Shown here one piece after another: positions 1-12,700 of a DNA stretch of 64,000 nucleotides; positions within the stretch are counted from its first letter, which is position 1; each line of letters starts with the position of its first letter. The notes below the pieces were generated by a model, which worked only from the letters and a program-made list of their open reading frames with translations, was not told the DNA's origin and made no database searches. A program made the position numbers and the translations under genes. Origin of the DNA: Paragonimus skrjabini miyazakii. Its lineage: Eukaryota > Platyhelminthes > Trematoda > Plagiorchiida > Troglotrematidae. Location: contig JTDE01000157.1 of assembly GCA_014338405.1 (NCBI GenBank), positions 65,874 to 129,873 on the forward strand, read 5' to 3'.

Positions 1-3000
1 TCAAAGACTTTTCTGTCTCGCAGTTAATAACGGCGTGTTCGGTTAGCCTTTAGGTATTTATGTGAACTGTGTGCTTATGTATAGAGGTCTCCACGAATAG
101 TATTCGATGGGCCTTTCATCGGCTAATCGAAATGTGGCGGTGTTACCGTGGTCCAATTGAATAATTTTTGGTGATCGATCCACCGAAGTATACTTAATCG
201 AGTAAGCTATGCGTGAATTTACGATAATTTGAATTTATGACTTTAGTTTTCAGATATTGGGAGCGGTGAGGTTTAATCGTCCTAGTTTTCAACTGACTGG
301 TCCGCCTGAGTCGCAGAAAATGAATATTAGGCTCAACCTGATACATTCCTGTGTCGCATAAGAAGTTCTGAGAACCAAAGCGGCTTTTGTACTCCTCATT
401 TTCAAACATCTTCATTTATCGCCTCGTTGCCTTTGTGTTCTTCACGGCTTAACACGTTCCATGCCATCTATTTTTTTCCACGTGTCGTTGTTGGTGTTCC
501 CTTTTTATAAACCGTAGAACTAAGGTACAGTCAAGTAGCGGTTACAATCAACTTTATGGGTAGGTTTAAAACTTTGGCCTGGTATACACGTACTAAGATT
601 GTAACTTCATGTATCTATGACAACACTTCATCATTTAAAGAAAAGTCGTCATGACTACGTTGCGTATGGTCATATTCGCCGTGTTTTGAAATAGTACACC
701 ATGTCACCTGGACGATCCATCCGGAGACAGAAGTTCTTTATAGATCATCACACAATTAACCAACAGGGTTACTATAGAGGTTCTCCATACTATATTTGGT
801 TGTGCGACACTTTTACTGGAAGTATACTCACGCAGTAGAAGTCAGTCTTGTATCATGGTGACCTACAAGACTAATCATCTATTGACGACATAATTACTCC
901 ACTCATCACATGTGACAACTGCTTCACATAAAATTAAGATAAAGCAGAAAAGTTTACTATTACTATACTACATGTTGTGCCGGTGGCACACAATGGCAGA
1001 AATTTTCGCAAGTCTTGCAACATTCCGTAATGAAAAGTGTCAAAAAATCGATATTGTTATTCCTTGTCGTGTTTCCGTATGTCAATAGCATCAATATTCA
1101 CAATTATCTTTCAGTATTATCCAGAGTCGCTCCTATTCGCTACTTAGAAAAAAGAGTTCGTAAAAACCTCACTTTTTAAAGTTTCATTGGTGTAAACCCA
1201 AACAATTATGTGAGCTAAGCTGATGTAAAAGTTCGTCGCAAATTTTATATTCCGAAGCCTAACCCGTGTGGAAAACAAAACATAATGTGTTAGATTGCTG
1301 ATGTACACTTGATGTAACAAAGTGGAAACGTGTAATTTCTTACGAATTTCCAAACTATTTGACAATAAAGAATTTGACTGTGTATGTTAGGTGTTGTAGG
1401 ATACGGTTGTGCAGTGGTCAAAGCATTCCAAGTAAACGGACACCTTCTGATTTTAAAGACAGAGGTTTTTCTACTTTCTATCACGTCAGTTTTGCCTCAC
1501 GTACTCGTTCATTTCTTCGTGATTATTCCACACTCCCTATCACGTCCACTTTTACCCTGAGGCTCTGCTCATGCCAATGATGTGGAAGTTGCCATGTGAA
1601 AACCATTTGTATATTCTTGCGAACTTGTTTCCAAAGTTCACACTCTCCAGAATGCTGTACGAACAGATCTGTTTCCTCGCCAAATGTGGCATCTCTCTTC
1701 ATTATAAATCCTCCAAAATCAATTGTGTGCTGTGGTTGTAATTACGTAGTCGCGGTGTTCTTCTCCACTTCAAATTCATTGTCTGTCATCAAATTACCAG
1801 TCTGATGAAAGTTAAATCACTTAGTCTAAATTTTTAACTTTACTGCTATAGCGCGGCATGACTAATCTATCTCAACAAGTCTGATTCCATGCTTGATGCT
1901 AAGTTCTAACATAAACCCTCCTTCGCCAGTGTACGACAAATTCTCATGAGAAGTCACATTCAAGTAATGTAGTTTTGGACGGTTGACGCTACTGTAGAAT
2001 GTAAAATTTTCGGTACTAAATGGAATCATTAAAAAGTAAGTCAAAGTTTGTCAAATAACTTTTTTTAAAAAGAACACAGAAGTCAAAAGTGACACTATTG
2101 TCACCTTATTATCAATTAGGCCGTGGAATGTAAATCAGACAGATATATGCCCATCAATATCTGCGGTTGACTGAATGCATTTGGTGTAACATACCAGTAA
2201 GTAACGTTGGGATTAGAAGACCGAGATGAATGACGTAACAAAGTCAAACGAATTCTTACGGATGCATATACCCAGGCGATTGGACATTATAGTGAGAAGG
2301 TCAATTGTTCGCTTACCACACTGGAAATTCTCTAACAACTGTGCAGCCGTTTTCCTCACTATTCCAGTTGGATAGAAATTGACCGAAAGTAAAGAAATTG
2401 TTGAGGGAGTGGTAAGTAGCAGACGATACTTCATTCCCAAATCTGTGGCTTACACAGTCCATGTCTGGAGTTTTTGGCGGAGACGATTACTGATTGGGTT
2501 CAGCAGAAGGAATGATATAGTTAGCTACGGAATCCAAAAAAGTCATTTGTTGAGGGGGTAAAAACATCGCGGAAGGTGTCCTGCAGACACCGTCTCTAAC
2601 CCTCAATTACAACTTGGTTTGTTGTTTGCAACCTGAAGTCACCTTGATGGTGGAGACTTATGTTCGGTTATAGAGTTTAGGACTTCTGAACCCAATCTGT
2701 CCCATCTTTATCTGTTAAATAGGGCGTGTGTCTATTCTCACTGTTAAAGTATCAGTTTCGACCACTAATGGTTCGTTGTTGATTGTGATGCTGACTACAG
2801 AAAGGACGGCTGGTGAACTATTAACACCATACTGATCGTCACTGAAATCCTAGTTAAGTTTTCTCCATTCTAACTTGCCGTATTAAACACCCAGTTTCCC
2901 AGATTTACCTCAATCCGTGCATGCATCTGCTTCCAGCATTGAGTTTCTTCGAGCGACACTTGGTTGTAGATGCTCGGCTAGGCAGTTACGAAGACATAAT

Positions 3001-4414
3001 ACTTTTGGATCGGTAGGTTTGCTTTATTTACATACATAAATACATGTTAAAACGGTGCTGTCCTAGGAGACTAATGTAACAACTTCATGAAGACGCTCGT
3101 TACCATCACGTCGGTTGGTGGATGTTAATTCGTGATGGCATTAGTCACCGATTTAGTTGAGGAGACTGTTACGTGGTGTCTATCCTCAACAATGGAAAAC
3201 ATATTTGCGCAGCAAAGATGACGATCAGAACAACAATTTCAACGACAGAACGACCAACATTTTTAAATGTTAGCTTCACATTTTAATCTGGAGTGAAAAC
3301 CTCTCATTTTTTGGACAAATGTCTTTGTTGTAGGTGTCGATCTTCGCACAACTAAAATACCCACCCTGTGATCGGATAAGACCATACGACGGTGCACTAC
3401 AGTGCCTTCTGCGCAAAGGTATCCACCCAATCTTAGTATGTGCTAACTAGACTCGATTGAGTGTAGTTTTATTGAGCGTAAGAAAATGAGAACGTTGCGA
3501 GCAAAACTCGCGGCTTTTTTCAAATACACGTTACAAAAACCAGTATCAGACGGATATATTCAAAATACTGGTTGTCATCGCAACCGCAGAGTTAACGAAA
3601 ATGGGTCGTATACTGCAGTCTCATCATCATAACAGATCCTAAAACATCCTAGACAGCTTGACTGTAACCAACCCACAGGTGATCATGCATTCCGAGTGTC
3701 CCCAGATATCAGAAAACCAAAAGTATACCTCAGTGATTGATATCAAGAAAATTTCACTGGAAACTGGTTGGATAATAGTATCGCAGTAGAGTCATTCCGT
3801 ACGAGTCAACTACATACTAATGTGCTTAGAATATTGCAAGTGAGGTTGCGGTTCTGACTAACTATGGTCCAGATGACCGATCTTCCGAACCAGGATTTCA
3901 TATTTAGACCACATCAAGATCAACAATATAAAAGTACTCAGCTTATAAACTATCAAGTCAATTGGACCAGCCTACCCCGTTAAAAGATAGTAGGGACGTC
4001 CATTTTCAGCAAATGCCTCCGTTGTCTACTACGCAGCCTACTCATTCTCGTCTCTGGAAAGCCTTCAACTTGGTTCTACAACCACATATCCTAGCATCTT
4101 CGTGTGCATTTTGTATAAACATTCTCCACAGGTTTTCATTCTGGTTTTGAGTGGAAGATACAGACTGACCTTTTCAGCATTTGTGAACTATGAGACGGAA
4201 GCGATCTTTGATAACAACTGAAGCATGTATCGGCGTATGAAAAGTGCGACCGATCGCTAGCGCTTAATTTGAAGCGTCCAGGATACGCAACCAGTTTGTC
4301 ATTCTAACAGACTGTGTAGTTTGTAATAGCTGAGCCGCGTAACCCCGTATGCCCGCTTGGTATTTACCATACCAGACATTTTGTACTGAGACTGTGGAGT
4401 AGTCAACTAACAAT
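1..4414. other. No identifiable gene or element
   Basis: AT-rich sequence with only short random-looking open frames on both strands. I saw no recognisable protein motif, tRNA, rRNA or repeat copy here. The 5' exons of the CH-domain gene could lie here or upstream of the window, but no splice-bounded open segment stood out enough to call. Confidence 0.5.
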
Positions 4415-4745
4415 GTAGTTACGAAATATGAAGACCCTGCCTAATTCCTTGAGTAAAGTTGGTAGGTATCACTCACAAGATTGGGAACCTCGTGATCGCT
4501 CAAATCACTGACTGGAAAGGCTATCCATGGTGGCAATATGCCAAAATTCTTGGCATGCCTGTACCTACAACGTATCCGGTTTTTCTTTCCATTCTTGCCT
4601 TTGTCTGCTTTTATTCTTTTTATCTTTTCTTCCCTTAAGATATTACTTCACCGTTCCCGTGTTCAAAGGCTTGGGCCACAATATTCTCTGGTCACACTCT
4701 CGGCCGCTGTGAGTGTCCGAATGCCGTTGACACGTGTGACAATAA
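4415..4745 (+). mobile_element. RTE-like LINE 3' tail, copy R1
   Basis: A conceptual frame from about 4466 reads RYHSQDWEPRDRSNH, a stop, then LERLSMVAICQNSWHAC. This matches the layout of the extreme C-terminus of RTE-type LINE reverse transcriptases, where a WxPRDxxxxWLExLxxxAxxxxxWxxC pattern ends ORF2. A pyrimidine-rich 3' UTR follows. The opening segment, beginning cgaaatatgaagaccctgcc, recurs at 4917 and, more diverged, at 16338. The TGG to TGA change inside the motif shows the copy is dead. The assignment to an RTE-like LINE is inferred from motif spacing, not from a search. Confidence 0.6.
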
Positions 4746-4909
4746 TTGACGTGTTCACTTTCAGTTGCAGCCAACATAGGCAGTTCATTAATGCCCATAA
4801 CACAACAATAGGGCAGAAATCCCCGATAAATTATTTGGTAAAACTTTGCATAGGATATTCAGCATTTGCATAGGCGCATCTTCAGACAAAATAAATAGTG
4901 TTGGCTAGT

Positions 4910-5224
4910 TTAAACACGAAATATGAAGACCCCGACTATTCCGGTTTTCAAAACAGGGTAGGTGTCACCTGCCCGACTGGGATCCTCAAGTTAACTCAAA
5001 TCATTGGTTGGATACGTTATCCAAAATGACGATGTGCCACACTTAATGACTTACCTGCATCCAAACCATTTCTAGTTCTTCCATTTGGTCTTTTATTAAT
5101 GTTCAGTCTTCTTAGTAACGTTTCTTTATCTAGGATATTCCACGTCGCCGTTGAGGTAAGCGGCAGCCCGAGCCACATTACCTTCTGGACAGGCCCATGG
5201 TTGCTATGATGACGATGATGAGTT
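4910..5224 (+). mobile_element. RTE-like LINE 3' tail, copy R2, with ATG-repeat end
   Basis: Second copy of the repeat at 4415. The shared start (aaatatgaagacccc at about 4921), the conceptual LPDWDPQ-like frame and the later block beginning aggatattcca align with R1. This copy keeps the 3' end, an imperfect run of GATGAC/GATGATG at 5206-5222, which is the kind of short tandem tail RTE-clade LINEs carry. It sits about 170 bases after R1 in the same orientation. No intact coding frame remains. Confidence 0.55.
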
Positions 5225-5493
5225 TCCATACATTTCTAGGTTAAACAGACGTCTTGCTAAACAACAGATAACAATTAAACTAGGCACGGACATGAGCATA
5301 CAGATAGTTGCAACTCGATCTACCTGAAACTGTGGATATGTAAATGTGCAGAGGAAACTACGTGGATAGCGATTTATTGGAATCAAGCAGTGTTTTATAG
5401 ATAAATGATGTCAAAATGTTGAACAAAAATAAATCTTTTGAAATTAAAACGAGAAATACTAATGCCGTTAGAAAAAATACCTTACGGATTTAG

Positions 5494-5550
5494 AAAACAA
5501 CTCTGCACAAATGCCCACGGGAAGATGCCGGATGAAAATACGACAATTGG
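5494..5550 (+). CDS. Candidate exon A of the CH-domain gene
   Basis: A 57-base segment bounded by a tag acceptor (cttacggatttag) and a strong GTGAGT donor. It is open in one frame, reading KQLCTNAHGKMPDENTTIG. It enters with two bases owed from an upstream exon and leaves in phase 2, which fits the next candidate exon at 6882. It has no recognisable domain. It is placed in the gene because of strand, phase and splice sites only. The upstream exon supplying its first codon was not found, so the true start of the protein is unknown. It could be a chance open segment. Confidence 0.35.
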
Positions 5551-6881
5551 GTGAGTACTGATTCAGTTCTCGAGAGTAAACTTAAACCGTGCGGAGGCGC
5601 AAATAACTTTAGTGGTAAAACAAAAACAGAAGGCTTTCAATCTTAGCAAAAATGATGGTAGAATTACAAACTGCATTGTAGCTTGAAATACAGGAGGGGT
5701 GAGGATTTTGACTAGTAGTTATATTTGATCTGCGTCACTGAGAAAATAATCAAACCTCAAGACATTTAACCCCGTGGGCAATAAGTAGCTTGCTTCAGAT
5801 CATTTTATGTGTTTGATCGGATCGTTGTGCATGACGATAAAAGAGAATATCTTTGAATTTCAAAATCTGATGAAGTCAGAAGAAAATACACTGCTGTACA
5901 GGGTTTGTGGATAATTGGATTTTGTAATAAAAATAGATTTGCACCCTAGAGGAAATCCATAACCGTTTTTGGACTTTTGCAACTAGAATCCGTACAAAGG
6001 TTCATAGCTTCCTTTTGAAACTCATACCAGTAAAATTATCATGGATTAGAATCGTTCAGATTAAGTCTCTCATTGTTACTAAATCTCACAAGCCCAAATA
6101 AGATATCCTATACAGATAAAAATCTAATCAATTCATAGATTATTGTATTTTTCGTGATTAAGAAATTAGGCCTTTTCACTCTTTGGTACTCTAATTACAG
6201 AAGGCATCCTTAGGATGAGAATTAATGAACTAATTAATATAGCAATATTCTGTAATTAAGTAACTTAATGTTTTAATTCGTGTCAATCGGCATACTCGTT
6301 TTGATAAAGGTAATGGTCATTCTTTTTCAGTCTTTCACCATTAGTGATGCGCGGTTCAAAAACATGTAGAAAATATAGTTTGATTTCCTTAGCCGTTTAC
6401 CTTGGAACAATTAATCTGGCCATTTCCAGCTTCATTCAACTGTACACTTCTTTTCACGACAAAATTAGAAATGTTGTTTGATTGTCTGCCTGTCTGATTA
6501 ACTGCTTATCCGTATTATCGATCCATCAGAGCAGCCCCAATGTGCTGTCACGAGTGATTTTTCAAAAGACGTCTTTTTATGACATACGCTTGTATTTTTT
6601 ATAAAGCTTACGCGAATCAGACTTTATTGTCTTGTCTATGCTGTCAGTGTGTTGCGGTGAGTTCAGTTGTCTTACAACTTTATCACTGTCAGTTCCACAA
6701 CACATTTTGATTACATGAAAGTAATAAACAGCAGTATAAAAAATCCAGTGCGGATTTATATCTAAACTAGATCCCTTTTCAGTTGACTTTGCAGAGTTAT
6801 CTGCGATTGTTGCACTGGTCCTGCAATAACGTAATTCATACAGTTGGTAGACTTGTTAAAAGTCAATCTATTCACCTGAAG
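5551..6881 (+). other. Putative intron
   Basis: AT-rich sequence between two candidate exons. No element, RNA gene or long open frame was recognised. Confidence 0.3.
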
Positions 6882-6979
6882 TTGCTCTGCTCGCAAGCAA
6901 AGTGGTTCTTACCGTAGAGAACTAGATCAAAAACATCCTGACCAGACTGTGCTTTATGTGCCAGGCAATAGGAATGGAG
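6882..6979 (+). CDS. Candidate exon B of the CH-domain gene
   Basis: Open segment ending at a consensus donor, GTAAGT, after codons for LYVPGNRNG. Upstream the frame is closed by a TGA just before the proposed acceptor at 6880-6881 (ctgaag), so the exon must start there or at the AG at 6896-6897. The first choice matches the phase 2 end of exon A; the second would need a phase 0 partner. The polar peptide contains SGSYRRELDQKHPDQTVLYV and has no known domain. It leaves in phase 1, exactly what the exon at 26066 needs. Without transcript data this is a splice-signal call. Confidence 0.42.
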
Positions 6980-8917
6980 GTAAGTCGATCGTATTGTCAA
7001 TTTTACTGCCCTTCAACCCATCTACTTCAAAACACCCTGACTCTCGCACTTTCTAATCATGTTTGGTCGACGGACTATAACTCACAATATGATAAGCCGT
7101 AAACTATAATGATCAACGTCTACCACTATTTCGCTAGTGCAACTTGTCTTCTTTACGAGGTCCAACATACTTTGAACTAACAGGTTACTTAAAGGATGTT
7201 GAAATTCTTCATCTGTCTGAGGCAAGCAAGCAATCTGAATGCTTTTTGTCATTTGATTGAGTCGTTATTTTGTAGATGCAATAATGGATTACTTTCAACT
7301 CTAAAATCTGGCTGAATGCAAGGGAGGTGTCTGTGAATTCGAACAATGTTTTTAAAATCTAAGTCCCTTCACTTTTTTATCCATTTTCCTCAAATTTGGA
7401 CTTATTTTTGTGATTGTTTGACATATGTATACTTCCATCAACCACTGATATACTGTTTTAACCACACAGGCTGATGTTTCATTCAGAACTAATGTAACAG
7501 CGTGTCGATATGATAATCTTTCAGGATAATACTGATAATCAAGATAGTTATCGTAATAATTCTTTTTTTTCCGTATGTTTGACCATTCCAGTAGACTTCA
7601 ATCTCTTGCATTGAAATGCCTCAACTCATAACGCAGTGCGTTTCAGATTGTTGTATCATCACTTAGTAAACTCTTGATATAAGAGAAAAAACTAACGGTT
7701 TCTCAACGTCGATTTTGTCAGACAGTTTTCATCTGGCGAGTCAAACCAGAACGGTTACAGTGTACGTGCTTCAGTAGACGAACGTCACCAATTAACAAGT
7801 GCTGATTTGTGAGACAGGCGATGAGTTGAACAACAGTGTGTAAAGTTATTGGTCATCGGGGTTAGTGAGTTACTTGACGTTTTCTTTACGGAACTTGTGA
7901 AATGTCCCACACTTCAAAAACACATCAAGAACACTTTGGGTAGCGTTGGTCTTCTGGTGTACGGATAAAATGTTCCTTCTTTTTAATAAGATCACCGTTC
8001 AAGGCTATGGCTTACATCAAAATGTCCCTTTAGTGAGAGTCGTGAAACAACCACAACTGTTCACGGAATTAAGGTTGGAATCACTGATGGTCAGTGTTTT
8101 CGTACGTAGTGCAAATGATCTGAGCTGTGGGAACTCGAAACATTGGATTTTGACGACTCTGAAAATGTGAAAAGCAATTGTGAGACATTCATCAGATCGA
8201 TGTGTGCGCGAAGTAGCAGTGTCCATCACCATTAAAGAACTAGAGTTAGAAGAAACGACAGAATGCTGCAACGTACCCTCAATTTAAATCGATCTTAATC
8301 GATCGTGTGTTCTATGGGAAACAATCTGATTTTCCGAAGAATTCCTTACTATGAAGTAGTTTGAATGACTTAGTTAACTGGTCTAAAACTCGTTGTTCTC
8401 CATCCAAGTCCCTAAAATGTAGAAACATCTAACTTGCTTTGTTTAAACAGAACTGATGTCACCAACTATTCAGTGATCTGGCATTCCCACCTTAAATGTA
8501 ATCGATCTTACTTTTATGCCACCCCACAATAATTGCTGAGCGCTTGATTCAAAATTGTCAGTTGATCACGATCATCCTATGCACACTTCACTTTTTAAAA
8601 CCAGATGCGCATCCTCTGTTAGATCTTCAGTTAAATCGTTGTTTTTTCTTGTGAGTGTGCACGTTCTTTCAGCTGTCTTTCATTAAGTCCCTTGTGTTGC
8701 AATTGGTAATCCGTATTAAAAACTAAGTTATTAGGAATTTTAACAAATCGCTTTATCCCGTCGCTTTCGTTTTCTTGTTTATATGAGTATGTTACTGTTG
8801 AAAATTCACCTCCAAAGTGCACTTGACTTGAAGTAGTGTGAATACACTCCTGCTGTTTAAAACTATTCGTTCACAAGAATTCCCAGCTTGTGATTCTCGT
8901 GTGCTTGTTTGAAAGAC

Positions 8918-8938
8918 AATGATGATGATGATGATGAT
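8918..8938. repeat. (ATG)n microsatellite
   Basis: Run of about seven near-perfect ATG/GAT units (atgatgatgatgatgatga). Similar runs end the RTE-like LINE copies in this window, so it may be the tail of a LINE whose body has decayed beyond recognition. No body was visible upstream. Confidence 0.6.
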
Positions 8939-9482
8939 AAAGAGTAGCCAAATATGTATGACAAACCTGTTGGTCACGGTGTATAGGAAAATGTAGATTA
9001 CTTTCATATATGGTGAGACCCATAAACTCGTGTATTACCGAAAACAGAAGAGACAAATAGATGGATCCGGCAAAGTGATAGTGAAATTTCATGAGCTTTT
9101 TGTCAAGTAGTTTGTTATAAGGTCACTCTAGTTTGTGTGAGCATCCTGGTTGGTTACGATTGGACAGATGTGACACGGATTATGAGAATGACAGGAAATA
9201 ATTAAAAAGCTTATAACCTCAAAGAGTAAAACTAGAAGACTACAGCTTAATTCGAAAATTTCGGCTTGTATTGTCACCTCGTTTATTGGTTTTCCCATTT
9301 ACTTCAGTTATTCAAGTCAATGATTTCTGTGTTTTCAACTAAGAGAAAAGTCCTACTCGAGGGGTCATCGATTTGAGTTAACAGACGGTAACTGTGTCTC
9401 TAGTTAAGATGATCGGGTAACCTGATCTTTACTCACAAGCGAAAGTGATTGAGCATTCACATATGATAATTCAGTCGTGCCT

Positions 9483-9715
9483 AACGTGAGGTCAATGGCG
9501 CAGTGGTAAACACGGTTGCCTCATGAACAGCATGTCCATGGTTCAAGTCCCGGCAGTGGCGAGCATATGCACTACTGACGAGCTCTAATGAGAGCGAAAC
9601 TCGTGTCTAGTACCCCCTTTCGAAAGGGGCCGACTGTAAAGTCCACGGGAATGCGACAGCTGCGATCAGTTGTGGGTGATGCTCAATCTATATGAAAATT
9701 GAAATTCCCTACTAC
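9483..9715 (+). mobile_element. tRNA-headed short retroelement with hammerhead ribozyme (Sm-alpha type), copy A
   Basis: A SINE-like unit. It starts with a tRNA-derived head holding an RNA polymerase III A box (TGGCGCAGTGG, 9496-9506) and B box (GGTTCAAGTCC, 9540-9550). A complete-looking hammerhead core follows (9563-9620), then a self-complementary CCCCTTTCGAAAGGGG (9614-9629), and a tail beginning gcgacagctgcgatcag. Five diverged copies of the same unit occur elsewhere in the window. Sm-alpha elements of schistosomes are described as tRNA-related repeats with an active hammerhead, and the match here is to that arrangement. Mobilisation would depend on another element's reverse transcriptase. 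Confidence 0.8.
9563..9620 (+). ncRNA. Hammerhead ribozyme, apparently complete core
   Basis: CTGACGA core at 9575-9581 (CUGANGA with N=C). Stem II is GCTCT (9582-9586), loop AATG, AGAGC (9591-9595), with five perfect pairs. GAAA is at 9596-9599. A minimal stem III follows, with A9599-C9600 pairing G9605-U9606 around the loop TCGT, and then the GUC cleavage triplet at 9605-9607. Stem I is formed by ACTA (9571-9574) with TAGT (9608-9611). Every invariant core position I can check is present. The two-pair stem III matches the short stem III known in schistosome hammerheads. Predicted cut: after C9607. Confidence 0.78.
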
Positions 9716-12700
9716 TCATCAGTAGCAGGGATATTATTCAAATTCATTTTACAGTTTTTGTGAACTTACCGAGGTCATTTGGAAGCTTCTATTCGCTCAT
9801 CAGGAATTCGAGGTAGTTACTGATGTGGTTTAGGCTTGGTGAACATTATATCCAGAAATTGAAGAAATTCCATATTTTATCTTGAACCGCCTGACCGCTT
9901 TCTTACCTTGAGATCAGATGCCAATATCCTACAGGGATCAACAACCAGTCTCAGAGGTCACTTTGAACTGCCTGGAAGTGCTTGTTGTTGAAACTTTGTC
10001 AGCTTCACAAAATCTAATTTCATAGACAGACGAACTACCTAACTGTCATCTTAAAAACGAGTGTGGAAGCGGTGCTAGCAGGCACAGTAATGGCTCATTT
10101 TTTAAACTAACTATACATACAAGGTAGTTCAGCGTAGCAGACGATCGTCATGCTTCTAGCCCTGTCCAAACAAGGATGGAATCCCCCAGATGCAACACTT
10201 ACCTGGTTACCTAGGTCTACTTCATAATGAATTGATAAACAAGTGTCAATCTGACTTTTCAGATTGTTTTTCATCCACAATGGTTAAATTATACTACCTA
10301 ATGTAGATGTTATCTTGCTATTGTGTGAATGAACCACAATCAGACGAGATAGTAACATAGTTGCTTTAGCTGGGTCCCGCTTCAATAAGTAACTATTTAC
10401 TAGTCTTCAAGATGCGCAGTGATTTTCATTCTCCAACTTGTTGTTTGTTTTAGCGAACGACGAACCAATTTTCAAAAGTTATCTTGAGTTGCGCGCCTTT
10501 GTCAGTGTGCCACTAAAAAGACACACAACTTTGCTCAATCACAGCCTGTGAGAAACATTCCTGGAATTGTCATTTTACATTCAATTTCAAGTAGTAACTG
10601 AACGATTGAGCAAATAACCGGATTCGTGAGTGCAACATATAGAATTGATTGCTTGTCTGATGACACATTCTTCCGTGTACGCTGAGCCTATCCGGTGCGG
10701 GTAGATGCGTAACATAGCAACTTACAGATGAGCCGTAATGACATTCTTTGCAGCGGCTTGCTGTCATTTGCTGTCGATGACTACAACTCGGTAGCTCAGT
10801 TACAGTAATACACATCAATAACGAATTGTTATGACTGCTTTTCGTCTGGTCTTAAACGTGCGCGACTTGCAATACAGTGTGTTTTGGTTTCGACAGGCAT
10901 CGTCTGAACTACTACCGCTCTCTTCCTCATACACCCACTGTGTACGTTCCGTTTAAAGGTCTAATATTTTGGCAAACTTCAAATGCATGAATGCACGTCA
11001 CAATCGCAAAAACTCATCTGTCGCTCAAGACATTGTGTCAAACTGTTTTCATTCGCTAGCACACGTGTGACAAGGTAACAGAGCGTCGGAAAATCTTAGT
11101 CCACAACTAAACGTTTTTGATCTCATGTCATGTGTCACATTAAGTAACTTCGCATGTCATAAAGACCTGACCCTTCATTCTGGAAATCAAGATAAGTCTG
11201 CAAAGACCCATCTTGACTTCAGTTATTTCGTGCCTTGTCATCGAATTCATGCTTGTTAATGTAACCGGTTTAGTTAAATGTGACTATATATTTTAACACG
11301 AATGTTGTATATGTGCCTCGGTTGGGTGGCATAAGGGACCACGTGTAGGTGATGAATTTTTCAACGACTTCTTCAAAATTATGTCACGCTGCGTTTAACG
11401 TTGGTGTGTAAGTGACGAAACCCTGACCGACAATTCATTTTATTTAACATACCGGGTACAGTCACTTATGGCTTGTAGTGTTTGATGGTATATAAAGATG
11501 AGTTTCAAAAATGCGCCAAACCACAGTGATTAATGACGCGAAGCACATACAACCATCCGTAGAAGGATGTACGTACTTCTCCAATGACAGGTGGATCGTA
11601 TTGATCAACAACGTTCTGTTCTCATAAAAGCGACTATAGCCCTTCTTCTCTGCCACTTTTCTTATCCAGACAAACCTCCGATAGTGGCCGCTGTTTGTCA
11701 CCGTATTGCTACAGTGGGCGAATGGAAGACCATGTCAGTTTCAAACTGCACTTCCTGATACACCACACTTCCAGTCTAGACAATCACTATCGTTGCCAAT
11801 CTCTCCAACAGACTTGGAACTAACTGGGCAACCCTGTAGATTGCGACTACTTTGTTTGAGCGATTTAAAATACTTAAGTGGTTCTCTGGTTGACTCCAGA
11901 TGTTACAGAATATTCGAAAGTCTTCCTAAAGCAACCTCAATAAGGGGGTGAAGATGATCTCTTCAATTATGGTTGTTGTCTTACCGAATTTACACAATGG
12001 AACTAAACAGAGGAGAATGCCAAAAGCATTAGGAGATTGAAGATTAGAATGGGTTAATACTGACCTGTACAATGTCTTTAGTAAGTGGAAGCTTTGGAAA
12101 TGGTACAACTGTTTTGTTATGATTCTATATTGTCGGTCAATATGAAATATGTTCACGTTGCTTCTCATTGTAGATCAATAAGATTAACCTTGGAGTTTGC
12201 AGTTTTTTCCATACCACCTATTACTAGACCAGCTCATCAATAAAGTTTCATGAGTTGAAGCTCAAGTCCATTGATGCCAGCAAAATGATTGGGGAAGATC
12301 ATATGCATGTATTAAAACTTATTATTTGGAGTTCATAACACATGAAAGCATACGAAACGGAAACATCCCCAGGCATGTAAGCCAAACTTAAAAGAAGACA
12401 AATTCTTTTAATATCAGCGAAACTGAGTTCTAATCTACTGAGTACCCAACAGTATTCTAACCATAGGCGACTGTTGTTTCTAAGATACTAATCACCAACT
12501 GACAAAGGCCTATGAAGTCAGTGATTATCGGTACAGCCTTAGTCATTTAAACCCACATCAGATAATGACTACCTGATTGTTTAACCCAGGTCGTGCAAGA
12601 AAATAGGATGCAATAGATGGCTGACAGACAGCCTAATACGTGCTGGCATCACCGTCATTCGTTCATTAGGATTAACACGCTATACCTGTATGTTAGTAGT

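Noticed and set aside
2368..2411. Exon-like segment with a good pyrimidine acceptor and a GTAAGT donor
   Set aside because: All three frames contain a stop codon within 44 bases.
3962..4150. Open stretch with MPPLSTTQPTHSRLW that resembles Ser/Pro-rich linker
   Set aside because: No convincing donor and no phase match to the exon at 5494; open length is within chance.
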